DNA of 64,000 bases from JAWKJY01 sp041393535 (lineage in GTDB: Bacteria > Actinomycetota > Thermoleophilia > Gaiellales > Gaiellaceae), in the NCBI GenBank assembly GCA_041393535.1, contig JAWKJY010000001.1:62001-126000 (forward strand), read 5' to 3'. The position numbers and the translations under genes were made by a program. This document shows positions 36,234-44,423 of the stretch, piece by piece. The first letter of the stretch is position 1; every line of letters begins with the position of its first letter. The notes below the pieces were generated by a model. The model saw only the letters and a list, made by a program, of their open reading frames with translations, was not told where the DNA came from and searched no databases.

Positions 36234-37841
36234 ATGGGTGCGCACGAGCTGCTCGTCGGGCTGCTGCTCGCGCTCGCCGTGCTCGGGTCGACGCTCGCCG
36301 CACGGCGGGTGGGGATCCCCTACCCGGTCGTGCTCGTCGTGCTCGGGCTCGGCGCGGGCTTCGTCCCCGGGGTTCCCGTCCCCACGCTCGACCCGGACGT
36401 CGTCTTCTTCCTCTTCCTGCCGCCGCTCCTGTACTCCGCGGCGTTCCTCTCCTCGCCGCGCGAGCTGGCGCGCCACGCGCTTCCGATCGGGCTGCTCGCC
36501 TTCGTGCTCGTCGTCGCGACGACCTGCATCGTCGCGGTGGTCGTGCACGTCCTGCTGCCGCAGCTCGGCTGGGCGCTGGCATTCGTGCTCGGCGCCGTCG
36601 TGGCTCCGACGGACCCGGTCGCGGCGACGGCCGTGATGCGCCGGCTCGGGGTCCCCGAGCGCCTGCGGACGATCGTGGAGGGGGAGAGCCTCGTGAACGA
36701 CGGGCTCGCGCTGGTGCTCTTCGCGGTGGCGCTCGAGGCGGCGCGCACCGGGGCGTTCTCCTTCGGGTCGAGCGCGGTCGAGCTCGTCCGCGCCGTCGGC
36801 GCGGGCATCGCGATCGGCCTGGCCGTCGGCTGGCTGGCGGGCCAGGTGCGGCGACGGATCGACGATCGGAACGTCGAGATCGGCCTCTCGCTCGTGACGC
36901 CGTTCGCCGCCTACCTCGCCGCCGAGGAGGCCGGCGGCTCGGGCGTGCTCGGGGTCGTCGCGTGCGGGCTGCTGCTCGGCTGGATCTCGTCCGACCTGAC
37001 CGACCCCGGCACGCGGCTCGAGGCGACGGCGTTCTGGAACGTCCTGTCGTTCGGCCTGAACGCCGCGATCTTCGTCCTGATCGGGCTGCAGCTGCCCGAG
37101 ATCGCGAGCCCGCCCGGCGGCCAGGCGACGGTCGAGCTGGTCGCCTACGGGATCGGGGTCAGCGCGGTCGTGATCGGCCTGCGCGTCGCGTGGCAGCTGA
37201 TCGTCCCGCACGCCGTCGCCGGCCTCGGCGCCTCGCGGGAGCTGCTCGACCCGCGCCGGTCGCTGCCGGAGCGCCTGGTCGTCGGCTGGAGCGGCATGCG
37301 CGGCGCCGTCTCGCTCGCGGCGGCCCTCTCGATTCCGCTCGTCGGCCTCTCGGGCGAGGAGCTCCGGGGACGCTCGGTCGTCCTGTTCGTCACCTTCGTC
37401 GTCATCTGCACGACGCTCGTCCTGCAGGGGACGACGCTGCCGTTCGTGATCCGGGCGTTCGCGCTGGGCGAGGGGGATCGACGGGAGCACGAGCTGACGG
37501 TCGCGCGCAGGGAGGTGACGGCCGCGGCGCTCGCCCGCATGGACGAGCTGGACGAGCGGGAGGAGATCCCCGCGGAGCTGCTCGAGTCACTGCGCGGCGT
37601 CTACGAGCACCGGCTCGCGCGCCTCGAGGGCGAGCTCGCCGAGGAGGAGCTCGAGGACCGTCCCGACCTCGATCACGAGACGTACCGGCGCTTCCGTCGG
37701 GAGCTCCTCTCGGCGGAGCGCGAGCGGCTGCGGGCGCTCCACGCGGAGGGCCTCCTCACCTTCGAGCAGGTGCGGGAGATCCAGCGCGAGCTGGACCTCG
37801 CCGAGACCCTCGTCGACGGCGGGGAGGGCGGCGGTGCGTAG
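36234..37841 (+). CDS. Na+/H+ antiporter, CPA1 (NhaP) family
   Basis: A 535-residue membrane antiporter with about 12 helices and a 130-residue cytosolic tail that is Glu/Arg-rich and probably coiled coil (VTAAALARMDELDEREEI onward). Conserved CPA1 stretches are LFLPPLLYSAAF, the ion-binding GAVVAPTDPVAATAVMRRLG, VEGESLVNDGLALVLF and GWSGMRGAVSLAAALSIP. It exchanges sodium or potassium for protons and maintains internal pH. ATG 36234 was chosen because the first helix begins right after it; the frame upstream is shadow of the dehydrogenase gene. Confidence 0.93.
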   Translation: MGAHELLVGLLLALAVLGSTLAARRVGIPYPVVLVVLGLGAGFVPGVPVPTLDPDVVFFLFLPPLLYSAAFLSSPRELARHALPIGLLAFVLVVATTCIVAVVVHVLLPQLGWALAFVLGAVVAPTDPVAATAVMRRLGVPERLRTIVEGESLVNDGLALVLFAVALEAARTGAFSFGSSAVELVRAVGAGIAIGLAVGWLAGQVRRRIDDRNVEIGLSLVTPFAAYLAAEEAGGSGVLGVVACGLLLGWISSDLTDPGTRLEATAFWNVLSFGLNAAIFVLIGLQLPEIASPPGGQATVELVAYGIGVSAVVIGLRVAWQLIVPHAVAGLGASRELLDPRRSLPERLVVGWSGMRGAVSLAAALSIPLVGLSGEELRGRSVVLFVTFVVICTTLVLQGTTLPFVIRAFALGEGDRREHELTVARREVTAAALARMDELDEREEIPAELLESLRGVYEHRLARLEGELAEEELEDRPDLDHETYRRFRRELLSAERERLRALHAEGLLTFEQVREIQRELDLAETLVDGGEGGGA

Positions 37842-38058
37842 GCCCCACTCGACCGGACGGCGGGGGATCGGGCGCCCCGCGGGGCCGCGGCAGGCGCACC
37901 TGCCCGCGCGGTCGGGGCGCCGCCACGGCGACGACGGGCCCGCAGCGGCGCGCGGAGCCGTCGATCGGCCGGAGCACCTGGATTCCGGCGGGCCAGGGAG
38001 CGGATCGTCGACTTCGACCTCCTGCTCGACCGCCGGATCGTGTATTCCTACGCCGGCC

Positions 38059-39096
38059 ATGACCGACACGCCCGTCGCCTGGCGCCGCGTCCTCGCGCCG
38101 TACACCCAGCCGCAGCTGCACCGGAGCGTCGTCGACCTCGCGACGTCGATCGTCCCGTACCTGCTGCTGCTCGTCGCGATCGGCGTCGCGTACCGCGTGT
38201 CGGTCGCGCTGGCTCTCGTCCTGTCGATCCCCGCGGCGGGCTTCCTCGTCCGGTCGTTCATCGTCTTCCACGACTGCGCCCACGGCTCGTTCTTCCGCTC
38301 GCGCCGCGCGAACGAGCTGGTCGGGATCGTCGCCGGGCTGCTCGTCTGGATGCCGTTCGCGCGCTGGCGCCACGAGCACGCCATCCACCACGCGACCGCC
38401 GGTGACCTCGACCGCCGCGGCGTCGGGGACGTCTGGACGCTGACCGTCGCCGAGTACAACGCGATGGGGCCGCTCGGCCGGCTCGGCTACCGCGCCTTCC
38501 GCAACCCGCTCGTCCTCTTCGGGCTCGGCTGGATCCTCGTCCTCGGCCTGAAGCCCCGGGTGATCAAGCCCTCCGCGCCGCGTCGGATCGTCCGCGCCGT
38601 CCTGCTGACGAACGTCGCGCTCGGCCTGATCGCCGCCGGCCTCGTCCTGTGGCTCGGCTGGGGGACGGCGCTGGTGCTGCAGGCGCCGGTGATGGTGACC
38701 GGGATCGTCGGGATCTGGCTCTTCTACGTCCAGCACCAGTTCGAGGACACGTACTGGGCCGACCACGAGAGCTGGGGCTTCGACGAGGCAGCGCTGCGCG
38801 GGAGCTCGTACCTGAAGCTGCCGCGCGTGCTGCAGTTCTTCACCGGCAACATCGGCTTCCACCACGTGCACCACCTGGCGCCGAGGATCCCGAACTACAA
38901 CCTCGAGGCCGCGCACGTCGCGAACCCGGCGCTCCAGGAGACGCCGGTGGTGACGATCCGCGAGGGCCTGAAGGCGTCCCGGCTGAAGCTGTGGGACGAG
39001 GAGCGCAACCGCCTCGTCACCTTCGCCGACGCGCGCGCGGCCCGCGCCGCGCACGCGGCGGCCGCGCGCGCCGCCGCGCCGCCGGCGCGCGCCTGA
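38059..39096 (+). CDS. Membrane fatty acid desaturase
   Basis: A 345-residue di-iron desaturase with four to five membrane segments. All three histidine boxes are present: HDCAHGS (box 1), HEHAIHH (box 2) and HHVHHL (box 3). Spacing fits acyl-lipid or acyl-CoA desaturases (DesA type). It would introduce a double bond into membrane lipids. ATG 38059 starts MTDTPVAWRRVLAPY. The 217 bp upstream hold no other gene I can support; TATTCC at 38043 might be a -10 box. Confidence 0.92.
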   Translation: MTDTPVAWRRVLAPYTQPQLHRSVVDLATSIVPYLLLLVAIGVAYRVSVALALVLSIPAAGFLVRSFIVFHDCAHGSFFRSRRANELVGIVAGLLVWMPFARWRHEHAIHHATAGDLDRRGVGDVWTLTVAEYNAMGPLGRLGYRAFRNPLVLFGLGWILVLGLKPRVIKPSAPRRIVRAVLLTNVALGLIAAGLVLWLGWGTALVLQAPVMVTGIVGIWLFYVQHQFEDTYWADHESWGFDEAALRGSSYLKLPRVLQFFTGNIGFHHVHHLAPRIPNYNLEAAHVANPALQETPVVTIREGLKASRLKLWDEERNRLVTFADARAARAAHAAAARAAAPPARA

Positions 39097-39114
39097 CTCC
39101 GCCTCGCGCCGCGG

Positions 39115-40098
39115 TCAGCTGCCGACGGTCCGCCGGATCGCGTCCGCGATCGTCCGGCGGTCGGGCACGAGCGCCTGGTTCAGCGCCGCCGCGGCGGGGA
39201 CGCGCGTGTCGGGCAGGCCGACGCGCGCGATCGGCGCGTCGAGGTGCCAGAAGCCCTCGCTCGCCGCGCGGGCCGCGACCTCGGCGCCGAAGCCACCGGT
39301 CACGTTCGCCTCGTGGGCGACCACGAGGCGCCCCGTCCGCTCGAGCGACGAGAGCACGGCGTCCAGGTCGAGCGGCGCGACCCAGCGCAGGTCGATCACC
39401 TCGGCCTCGACGCCCTCGGCCGCGAGCTCGTCGGCGGCCGCGACCGCCTCGTGCACGAGCCGCGACCAGCTGACGACGGTGACGTCGCCGCCCGGCCGGA
39501 CGACGCGGGCGCCGCCGAGCGGCTCGAGCGGGCCGTCGAGGACGACGTCCGCCTTCTGCTGGTAGAGCGCGCGCGTCTCGAGCACGATCACCGGGTCGTC
39601 GCAGGCGATCGCCGTGCGGAGCAGCTCGTAGGCGTCCTGCGGCGTCGACGGGAGCGCGACGCGCAGGCCGGGCCAGTGGGCGAAGACCGCCTCGAGCTGC
39701 TGGGCGTGCTGCGCGCACGCGCCCGGGACGGAGGCCTGCTGCGAGCGGATCGTCAGCGGGCAGGCGTAGCGCCCGCCCGAGACGTAGCGGACGTTCGCCG
39801 CCTGGTTCAGCACCTGGTCGAGGGCGACGAGGAAGAAGTCGGCGAACATGATCTCGACGACGGGGCGCATCCCGCGCATCGCGGCGCCGACGCCCATGCC
39901 GAGCATCGCGGTCTCGGAGATCGGCGTGTCGAAGCAGCGCGGGCCGAACTCCTTGCGGAGCCCCTTCGACGCGCCGTAGGGCCCGCCCGGCAGCGCCACG
40001 TCCTCGCCGTAGAAGAGCGCCTCCGGGTACGTCGCGAGCGCCCAGCGGAGCGCCTCGTTCACGCACTGGAGGTAGGTGAGCGAGCGCGTCTCAGGCAG
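39115..40098 (-). CDS. 2-oxoacid dehydrogenase E1 beta subunit (copy 1)
   Basis: About 327 residues, the beta subunit of a thiamine-diphosphate E1 (acetoin, pyruvate or branched-chain type). It shows FYGEDVALPGGPYGASKGL, FDTPISETAMLGMGVGAAM, QAANVRYVSGG, HAQQLEAVFAHWPGL and VAHEANVTGGFGAEVAA. It follows and overlaps the alpha gene on the same strand. No ATG or GTG lies at the expected place. The family N-terminus (ETRSLTYLQCVNEAL) begins after a CTG at 40098, while GTG 40062 would cut it short. Start is therefore uncertain and translation may be coupled to the alpha gene. Confidence 0.85.
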   Translation of the reverse strand: MPETRSLTYLQCVNEALRWALATYPEALFYGEDVALPGGPYGASKGLRKEFGPRCFDTPISETAMLGMGVGAAMRGMRPVVEIMFADFFLVALDQVLNQAANVRYVSGGRYACPLTIRSQQASVPGACAQHAQQLEAVFAHWPGLRVALPSTPQDAYELLRTAIACDDPVIVLETRALYQQKADVVLDGPLEPLGGARVVRPGGDVTVVSWSRLVHEAVAAADELAAEGVEAEVIDLRWVAPLDLDAVLSSLERTGRLVVAHEANVTGGFGAEVAARAASEGFWHLDAPIARVGLPDTRVPAAAALNQALVPDRRTIADAIRRTVGS

Positions 40099-41023
40099 AG
40101 AGGTGGTCGCGCGCCGTCGCCGGGTCGGGGAAGGGCACCTGCTGCGCCTCGGCGACCGCGGCGTCGAGCAGGGAGGCGACCTCGGCCTCGACGCGCTCGA
40201 CCTCGCCCGCGTCGAGCCGGGCGCGAAGGCGGGCGAGCGGCTCGCGCTCGGCGGCGCGCTCGACCTCGCCGGCCGGCCGGTAGTGCTGCGGGTCGAGGTC
40301 GTAGTGGCCGACCAGCCGCTCCGTGTGCGCCTCGACCAGGCTGGGCCCCTCGCCCGCGCGCGCACGCGCGACGGCGGCGGCGACGGCGGCCTCGACCTCG
40401 TCGGCCTCGTTCCCGTCGACCGCCGTCCCCGGCATCCCGTAGGCCGCGGCCCGCTCGACGAGCGTCTCCGTCGCGATCATGTCGCGGATCGGCGTCAGCT
40501 CCGAGTAGACGTTGTTCTCGACGACGACGACGAGCGGCAGCCTCATCACCGCCGCGATGTTGAGCGTCTCGTGCACGGCGCCCTGGTTCATCGCGCCGTC
40601 GCCGATCGAGCAGAGGCTGACCGAGCCGTCGCCCCGCAGGCTCGCCGCGAGCGCTGCGCCGGCCGCGATCGGCATGCCGGCGCCGACGATCGAGTTCTCG
40701 CCGAGGAAGCCGTGCGCGGCGGAGGAGTGGTAGGCCGACCCGCCGCGGCCGCCGCAGAGCGCGGAGTCGCGGCCCATGATCTCGGCGACGAGCTGCGCGA
40801 GCGGTAGCCCGCGTGCGATCGACCAGCCGTGGCCGCGGTACGTGGCCGTGAGCGCGTCGCGCGCCTCGAGCGCGCGGCAGGCGCCGACGGGGATCGCCTC
40901 CTGCCCGTTGCAGAGGTGCATCGAGCCCTGGATCAGGCCCTCCGCCTTGAGCGCCACGAGCCGCTCCTCGAAGCGGCGGATCACGAGCAGGTCGCGGTAG
41001 GTGTCGAGCGGCGCGGCAGGCAT
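40091..41023 (-). CDS. 2-oxoacid dehydrogenase E1 alpha subunit (copy 1)
   Basis: A 310-residue E1 alpha. The thiamine diphosphate motif is IGDGAMNQGAVHETLN followed by VVVVENN. Other family stretches are QGSMHLCNGQEAIPVG, YRGHGWSIARG, and GGRGGSAYHSSAAHGFLG. It is closest in style to acetoin or pyruvate dehydrogenase alpha subunits. ATG 41023 has a LacI-type operator 13-28 bp upstream and a minus-strand promoter (TTGACG, 17 bp, AAGACT) before that. The gene overlaps E1 beta. No E2 or E3 gene is present beside it. Confidence 0.92.
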   Translation of the reverse strand: MPAAPLDTYRDLLVIRRFEERLVALKAEGLIQGSMHLCNGQEAIPVGACRALEARDALTATYRGHGWSIARGLPLAQLVAEIMGRDSALCGGRGGSAYHSSAAHGFLGENSIVGAGMPIAAGAALAASLRGDGSVSLCSIGDGAMNQGAVHETLNIAAVMRLPLVVVVENNVYSELTPIRDMIATETLVERAAAYGMPGTAVDGNEADEVEAAVAAAVARARAGEGPSLVEAHTERLVGHYDLDPQHYRPAGEVERAAEREPLARLRARLDAGEVERVEAEVASLLDAAVAEAQQVPFPDPATARDHLSA

Positions 41024-41035
41024 GCGATGCGTGCA

Positions 41036-41051
41036 GGGAAACGATTTTCCC
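41036..41051. promoter_or_regulatory. LacI-type operator O1 (perfect GGGAAA-CGAT-TTTCCC)
   Basis: A 16-bp inverted repeat with 6-bp perfect arms and central CG, the classic form of a LacI/GalR-family site. It is strikingly AT-rich for this genome. It lies 9 bp downstream of the likely -10 of the E1 alpha/beta operon, where a repressor would block transcription. A LacI-type gene is 4.7 kb away. Confidence 0.7.
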
Positions 41052-41059
41052 GGCGGGGG

Positions 41060-41088
41060 AGTCTTGCACGCCGGCGGGGCCGCGTCAA
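41060..41088 (-). promoter_or_regulatory. Promoter of the E1 alpha/beta operon (TTGACG-17-AAGACT)
   Basis: On the minus strand TTGACG (41088-41083) and AAGACT (41065-41060) are separated by 17 bp. The -35 is strong and the -10 weak. Operator O1 begins just downstream. Confidence 0.5.
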
Positions 41089-41102
41089 CGCCGGTCGGCT
41101 GC

Positions 41103-41131
41103 TTGACACACCCCGCGCACCCCGCGATGAT
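41103..41131 (+). promoter_or_regulatory. Promoter of the SDR operon (TTGACA-17-GATGAT)
   Basis: A perfect TTGACA (41103-41108) and GATGAT (41126-41131) with 17-bp spacing. The architecture is nearly the same as that before the LacI gene at 45667. Operator O2 starts 11 bp after the -10. Confidence 0.6.
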
Positions 41132-41141
41132 CCGGGCCTCG

Positions 41142-41157
41142 GAGGAACGATTTACCG
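41142..41157. promoter_or_regulatory. LacI-type operator O2 (degenerate, centred on CGAT)
   Basis: GAGGAA-CGAT-TTACCG matches O1 at 4 of 6 positions in each arm. It lies at the expected transcription start of the SDR operon, mirroring O1 on the divergent promoter. Confidence 0.5.
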
Positions 41158-41166
41158 GAGGGGCCC

Positions 41167-41961
41167 GTGGACGCCGAACGGCACAGGGGGAAGGTCGTAC
41201 TGGTCACCGGCGGCGGCAGCGGCATCGGTCGCTCGACCGCGCTGCGCTTCGCGCAGGAGGGCGCCGCGCACCTCGTGCTCGTCGACCGGCGCGAGGATCG
41301 CCTGGGCGCGGTCGCCGCGGAGGTCGAGGCGCTCGGCGCGCGGGCGACGACGGTGGTCGCGGAGCTGGCGGAGCTGCCGGAGTGCCGCCGCGCGGTCGCC
41401 GGGGCGGTCGCCGCCGCGGGCAGGCTCGACGTGGTGGTCTCGAACGCCGCGGCGTGGACCGAGGAGCCCTTCCTCGAGCTGACCGACGAGGGCTGGCTGC
41501 AGGTGATCGCGGTCAACCTGAACGCGTCGTTCGGGATCGGCCAGGCGGCCGCGCGGACGATGGTCGAGCAGGGCGGCGGCGGCGTCATCCTCTACACGAT
41601 CTCGATCTCCGCCCTCGGTGCCTCGCCGCTCTTCTCGAACTACTGTGCGGCCAAGGCCGGCACTGCGAACCTCGTCAAGACGATGGCGATGGAGCTCGCC
41701 CCGCACCGCATCCGCGTCAACGCGGTCAGCCCCGGGCCGAGCGACACCCAGCAGTCGGTCGACCTCGTCGGCGCCGAGCAGATGGACAAGTGGCGCGAGG
41801 AGGGCTTCCCGATCGTCCCCCTCGGCCGGCTCGGCCGGCCCGAGGACATGGCCGCCGCGTTCTCGTACCTCGCCTCGGACGACGCCTCGTACGTCACCGG
41901 CGTCAACCTCGTCGTCGACGGCGGCCTCACCGCCCACGCCTACTCGATCCCGGAGAGCTAG
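41167..41961 (+). CDS. Short-chain dehydrogenase/reductase (copy A)
   Basis: A 264-residue classical SDR. The cofactor motif is VTGGGSGIG, the NAG-equivalent is SNAAA, the catalytic pair is in SNYCAAKAG (YxxxK), and the C-terminus has YVTGVNLVVDGG. An acidic residue after beta-2 (LVDRRED) favours NAD. GTG 41167 follows GGAGGGG. It heads an operon with an MBL-fold hydrolase, a cupin and a ceramidase-like gene. It is a clear paralogue of the SDR at 58559 (SPGPSDTQQSVDLVG versus SPGPADTQRSVDLVG). Confidence 0.93.
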   Translation: MDAERHRGKVVLVTGGGSGIGRSTALRFAQEGAAHLVLVDRREDRLGAVAAEVEALGARATTVVAELAELPECRRAVAGAVAAAGRLDVVVSNAAAWTEEPFLELTDEGWLQVIAVNLNASFGIGQAAARTMVEQGGGGVILYTISISALGASPLFSNYCAAKAGTANLVKTMAMELAPHRIRVNAVSPGPSDTQQSVDLVGAEQMDKWREEGFPIVPLGRLGRPEDMAAAFSYLASDDASYVTGVNLVVDGGLTAHAYSIPES

Positions 41962-41966
41962 CAGCA

Positions 41967-42707
41967 GTGAAACTCACGCAGGACGTCTACCTCGTCGGTG
42001 GCGGGGACTACGGGTTCAACCTGACCGACAAGCTCGACTGCCACACCTACGTCGTCGACGCGGGCTCCGAGCTCGTCCTGATCGACACCGGCTTCACCGG
42101 CTGGGAGCGGATCCTCGAGGTGATGCGCGAGGACGGGCTCGACCCGGCGCGCGTGTCGCACATCTTCGTCACCCACTACCACGCGGACCACGCGGGCGGC
42201 TGCGCGCAGATGCGGCGCGCGACGGGGGCGAGGCTGCTGACGAGCGTCGAGGCCGCGCCGACGATCCGGGCGGCCGACGACGACCAGAACGGGCTGAAGT
42301 GGGCGCAGGCGTTCGGCTTCTACCCGGCCGACTTCGTCTGGGAGCCGTGCGAGGTCGACGAGGAGTTCGTCGACGGCCAGCGCTACCGGATCGGCGAGGT
42401 CGAGCTGGAGATGATCTCGACGCCGGGCCACTGCCACGGCCACTACGTGATCCGCCTGTTCGGGCGCGACCGCTCGTACCTGTTCGCGTCCGACCTCGTC
42501 TTCTGGGGCGGCGCGATCATCCTGCAGAACGTCAAGGACTCGAGCCTCCAGGAGTACGCCGCCTCGATGAACAAGGTGGCCGCGCTCGAGTTCGACGCGC
42601 TCCTGCCCGGACACCACGTGATCTCGCTCCGCAACGGCCACCGGCACGTGGACGTCGCCGCCAACGACTTCAACCGCATCGGCCTGCCGCGCGACCTGCT
42701 CCGCTAG
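41967..42707 (+). CDS. Metallo-beta-lactamase-fold hydrolase (copy A)
   Basis: A 246-residue MBL-fold enzyme. The metal motif is THYHADHAGG. Later ligands are in TPGHCHGH, the aspartate in FASDLVFWGG, and the last histidine in LLPGHHVI. The N-terminus LTQDVYLVGGGDYGFNLTD is shared in style with two other MBL genes in this island. Start GTG 41967 is 5 bp after the SDR stop. Members of this fold hydrolyse lactones, thioesters or glutathione adducts; the substrate is unknown, but the SDR-MBL pairing suggests oxidation of a ring alcohol followed by hydrolysis. Confidence 0.9.
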   Translation: MKLTQDVYLVGGGDYGFNLTDKLDCHTYVVDAGSELVLIDTGFTGWERILEVMREDGLDPARVSHIFVTHYHADHAGGCAQMRRATGARLLTSVEAAPTIRAADDDQNGLKWAQAFGFYPADFVWEPCEVDEEFVDGQRYRIGEVELEMISTPGHCHGHYVIRLFGRDRSYLFASDLVFWGGAIILQNVKDSSLQEYAASMNKVAALEFDALLPGHHVISLRNGHRHVDVAANDFNRIGLPRDLLR

Positions 42708-42735
42708 CGCGGCCACACGAGGAGGGACCGTCGAG

Positions 42736-43110
42736 ATGAGCAGCCAGACCAGCGCCTCGATCAGCGAGCGCGTCGCCGACGCCGAGCTGGGCCCGTTCCC
42801 GATCCCGGCCGGGTCCGTGATCTCCGGCGACCCCGTCGCGACCGCGAAGCTCCTCTGGGTGTCCGCGGACGGCACGCTCTGCAACGGCATCTGGGAGTGC
42901 ACGCCGGGCGAGTTCACCTGGACGCACGCGAACGAGACGGCGACGGTCGTGTCGGGCCGCGCGATCGTCACGCCCGAGGGCGGCGAGCCGATGACGCTCG
43001 AGCCGGGCGTCGTCGCGTTCTGGCCGGAGGGGACGACGACGCACTGGCAGGTCGAGCAGACGATCCGCAAGGCGTTCCACCTGCACGCGGCCGGCGGTCT
43101 CGGCCTGTAG
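42736..43110 (+). CDS. Cupin protein, DUF861/EutQ-like
   Basis: A 124-residue cupin with the cupin_3 pattern: LCNGIWECTPGEFTWTH, TATVVSGRAIVTPEGG and VAFWPEGTTTHWQV. The family includes ureidoglycine aminohydrolase-like and EutQ-like proteins. ATG 42736 has GGAGGGA upstream. It lies between the MBL hydrolase and the ceramidase-like gene in one operon. Confidence 0.85.
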   Translation: MSSQTSASISERVADAELGPFPIPAGSVISGDPVATAKLLWVSADGTLCNGIWECTPGEFTWTHANETATVVSGRAIVTPEGGEPMTLEPGVVAFWPEGTTTHWQVEQTIRKAFHLHAAGGLGL

Positions 43111-43141
43111 CGCCCCAGGAGACGGCGATGGGCGGGCGGCG

Positions 43142-44423
43142 GTGAGCGGCTTCCGCGCGGGCTTCGCGCAGGTCGACGTCACGCCGCCCGCCGGCACGCC
43201 GATGGCGGGCTACCCGGACATCGCCGTCGACCGCCCCTGGACGCCGGACGCGATCCGCGGCTACGTCGGCCGCCAGCGGCAGGTCGCGGCCGGCACGCAC
43301 GACCCGCTCCTCGCCACGGCCGTCGCGATCGAGTGCGACGGCGCCCGGGCGGTCGTGGTCGGGCTCGACACGCTCGTCCTCGAGCGGCGCGTGGACGACG
43401 ACCGGCTGCGCGCTTCGCTGGCCGGCCACGGCGTCGCCCCGGAGAACGTCCTCGTCGGCGCCTCGCACACGCACGGCGGCCCTGACCTCTACGCCTGGTG
43501 GGGAGGGCGCCACCGACCGAGCCCTGCGCCGGCCACGCTGGCCGGGACGCTCGCGGCCTGCGAGCGCGCGCTCGCCGCGCTCGAGCCGGTCGAGCTCCGC
43601 TTCGGCGTCGGCCGGCTCGAGGACGCGAGCGTCAACCGCGCGACGAGCGCGCGGGCGTCGTCGACCCGCGGGTCAACGTGCTGCGCGCCGTCCGCCCCGA
43701 CGGGACGACGGCGGGCCTGCTCGTCTCCTGGTCGTGCCATCCCGTCACGCTCGACTACGCGAACCTCGCCTTCACCGCGGACTACGTCGGGCCGCTGCGC
43801 GACCTGCTCGCCGCCGCCTACCCGGGCGCGGGCGTCGCGTTCGTCAACGGCGCGGCCGGGAACCTGAACCCCGCGCGCCACCCCTACGAGCAGCGCCTGA
43901 ACGTCTACGAGCCGCAGACGCTCGAGAACCGCCCGGTCTACTGGGGCGGCTTCGACGAGGCCGCGCGGCTCGGCCGCACCGTCGCGGGCGCCGCGATCCA
44001 GGCCGCCGAGCGGGCTCGCGCTCGCGCCCGCTGCGCCGACGGGGCGCCTCGTGCCCGTCCGCCTGCCGCTGAAGGACCCCGGGCCGCTCGAGCGCCACCT
44101 GGAGTTCATGGCGTTCGAGTCCGGGGCCTACCTCGACCGGATGCGCGCCGGGGGCTCGCTCGACAGCGAGCGTGCAGCTGCTGACGCTCGGCGAGCTCCG
44201 CCTGCTCGGGCTCCCGGGCGAGGTGTTCGTCGAGATCGCCGACGAGATCCGCGCCGCGGCCGGGCCCGGCCCGCTCGTGGTCGTCGGCTACGCGAACGAC
44301 GACGTGCGCTACGTCCTCACCGACGACGCGTACGACGGCGGCCAGTACGAGACGGTCGGGACGCCGCTGGCCGCCGGGAGCGCCGGCGCGCTCGTCGCGG
44401 CGGCGCGCGCCGCCCTCAGCTGA
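43142..44423 (+). CDS. Neutral/alkaline ceramidase-like hydrolase (three indels)
   Basis: An approximately 426-residue protein resembling the N-terminal domain of neutral/alkaline non-lysosomal ceramidases. It begins FRAGFAQVDVTPPAGTPMAGY and includes VVVGLDTLVLE, VLVGASHTHGGPDLYAW, SWSCHPVTLDYAN and VAFVNGAAGNLNP, which carry likely zinc histidines. The frame breaks at about 43645 (missing base), 44038-44041 (extra G in a GGGG run) and about 44169 (extra base). Correcting all three gives 1281 nt, exactly 427 codons. Many such proteins in soil bacteria act on amides other than ceramide. It converges on and overlaps the M20 gene by 8 bp. Confidence 0.75.

Noticed and set aside
30635..38062. 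Open frame of 2475 codons antisense to six genes
   Set aside because: Again Arg/Glu/Asp-rich shadow. All genes beneath it have clear families in other frames.
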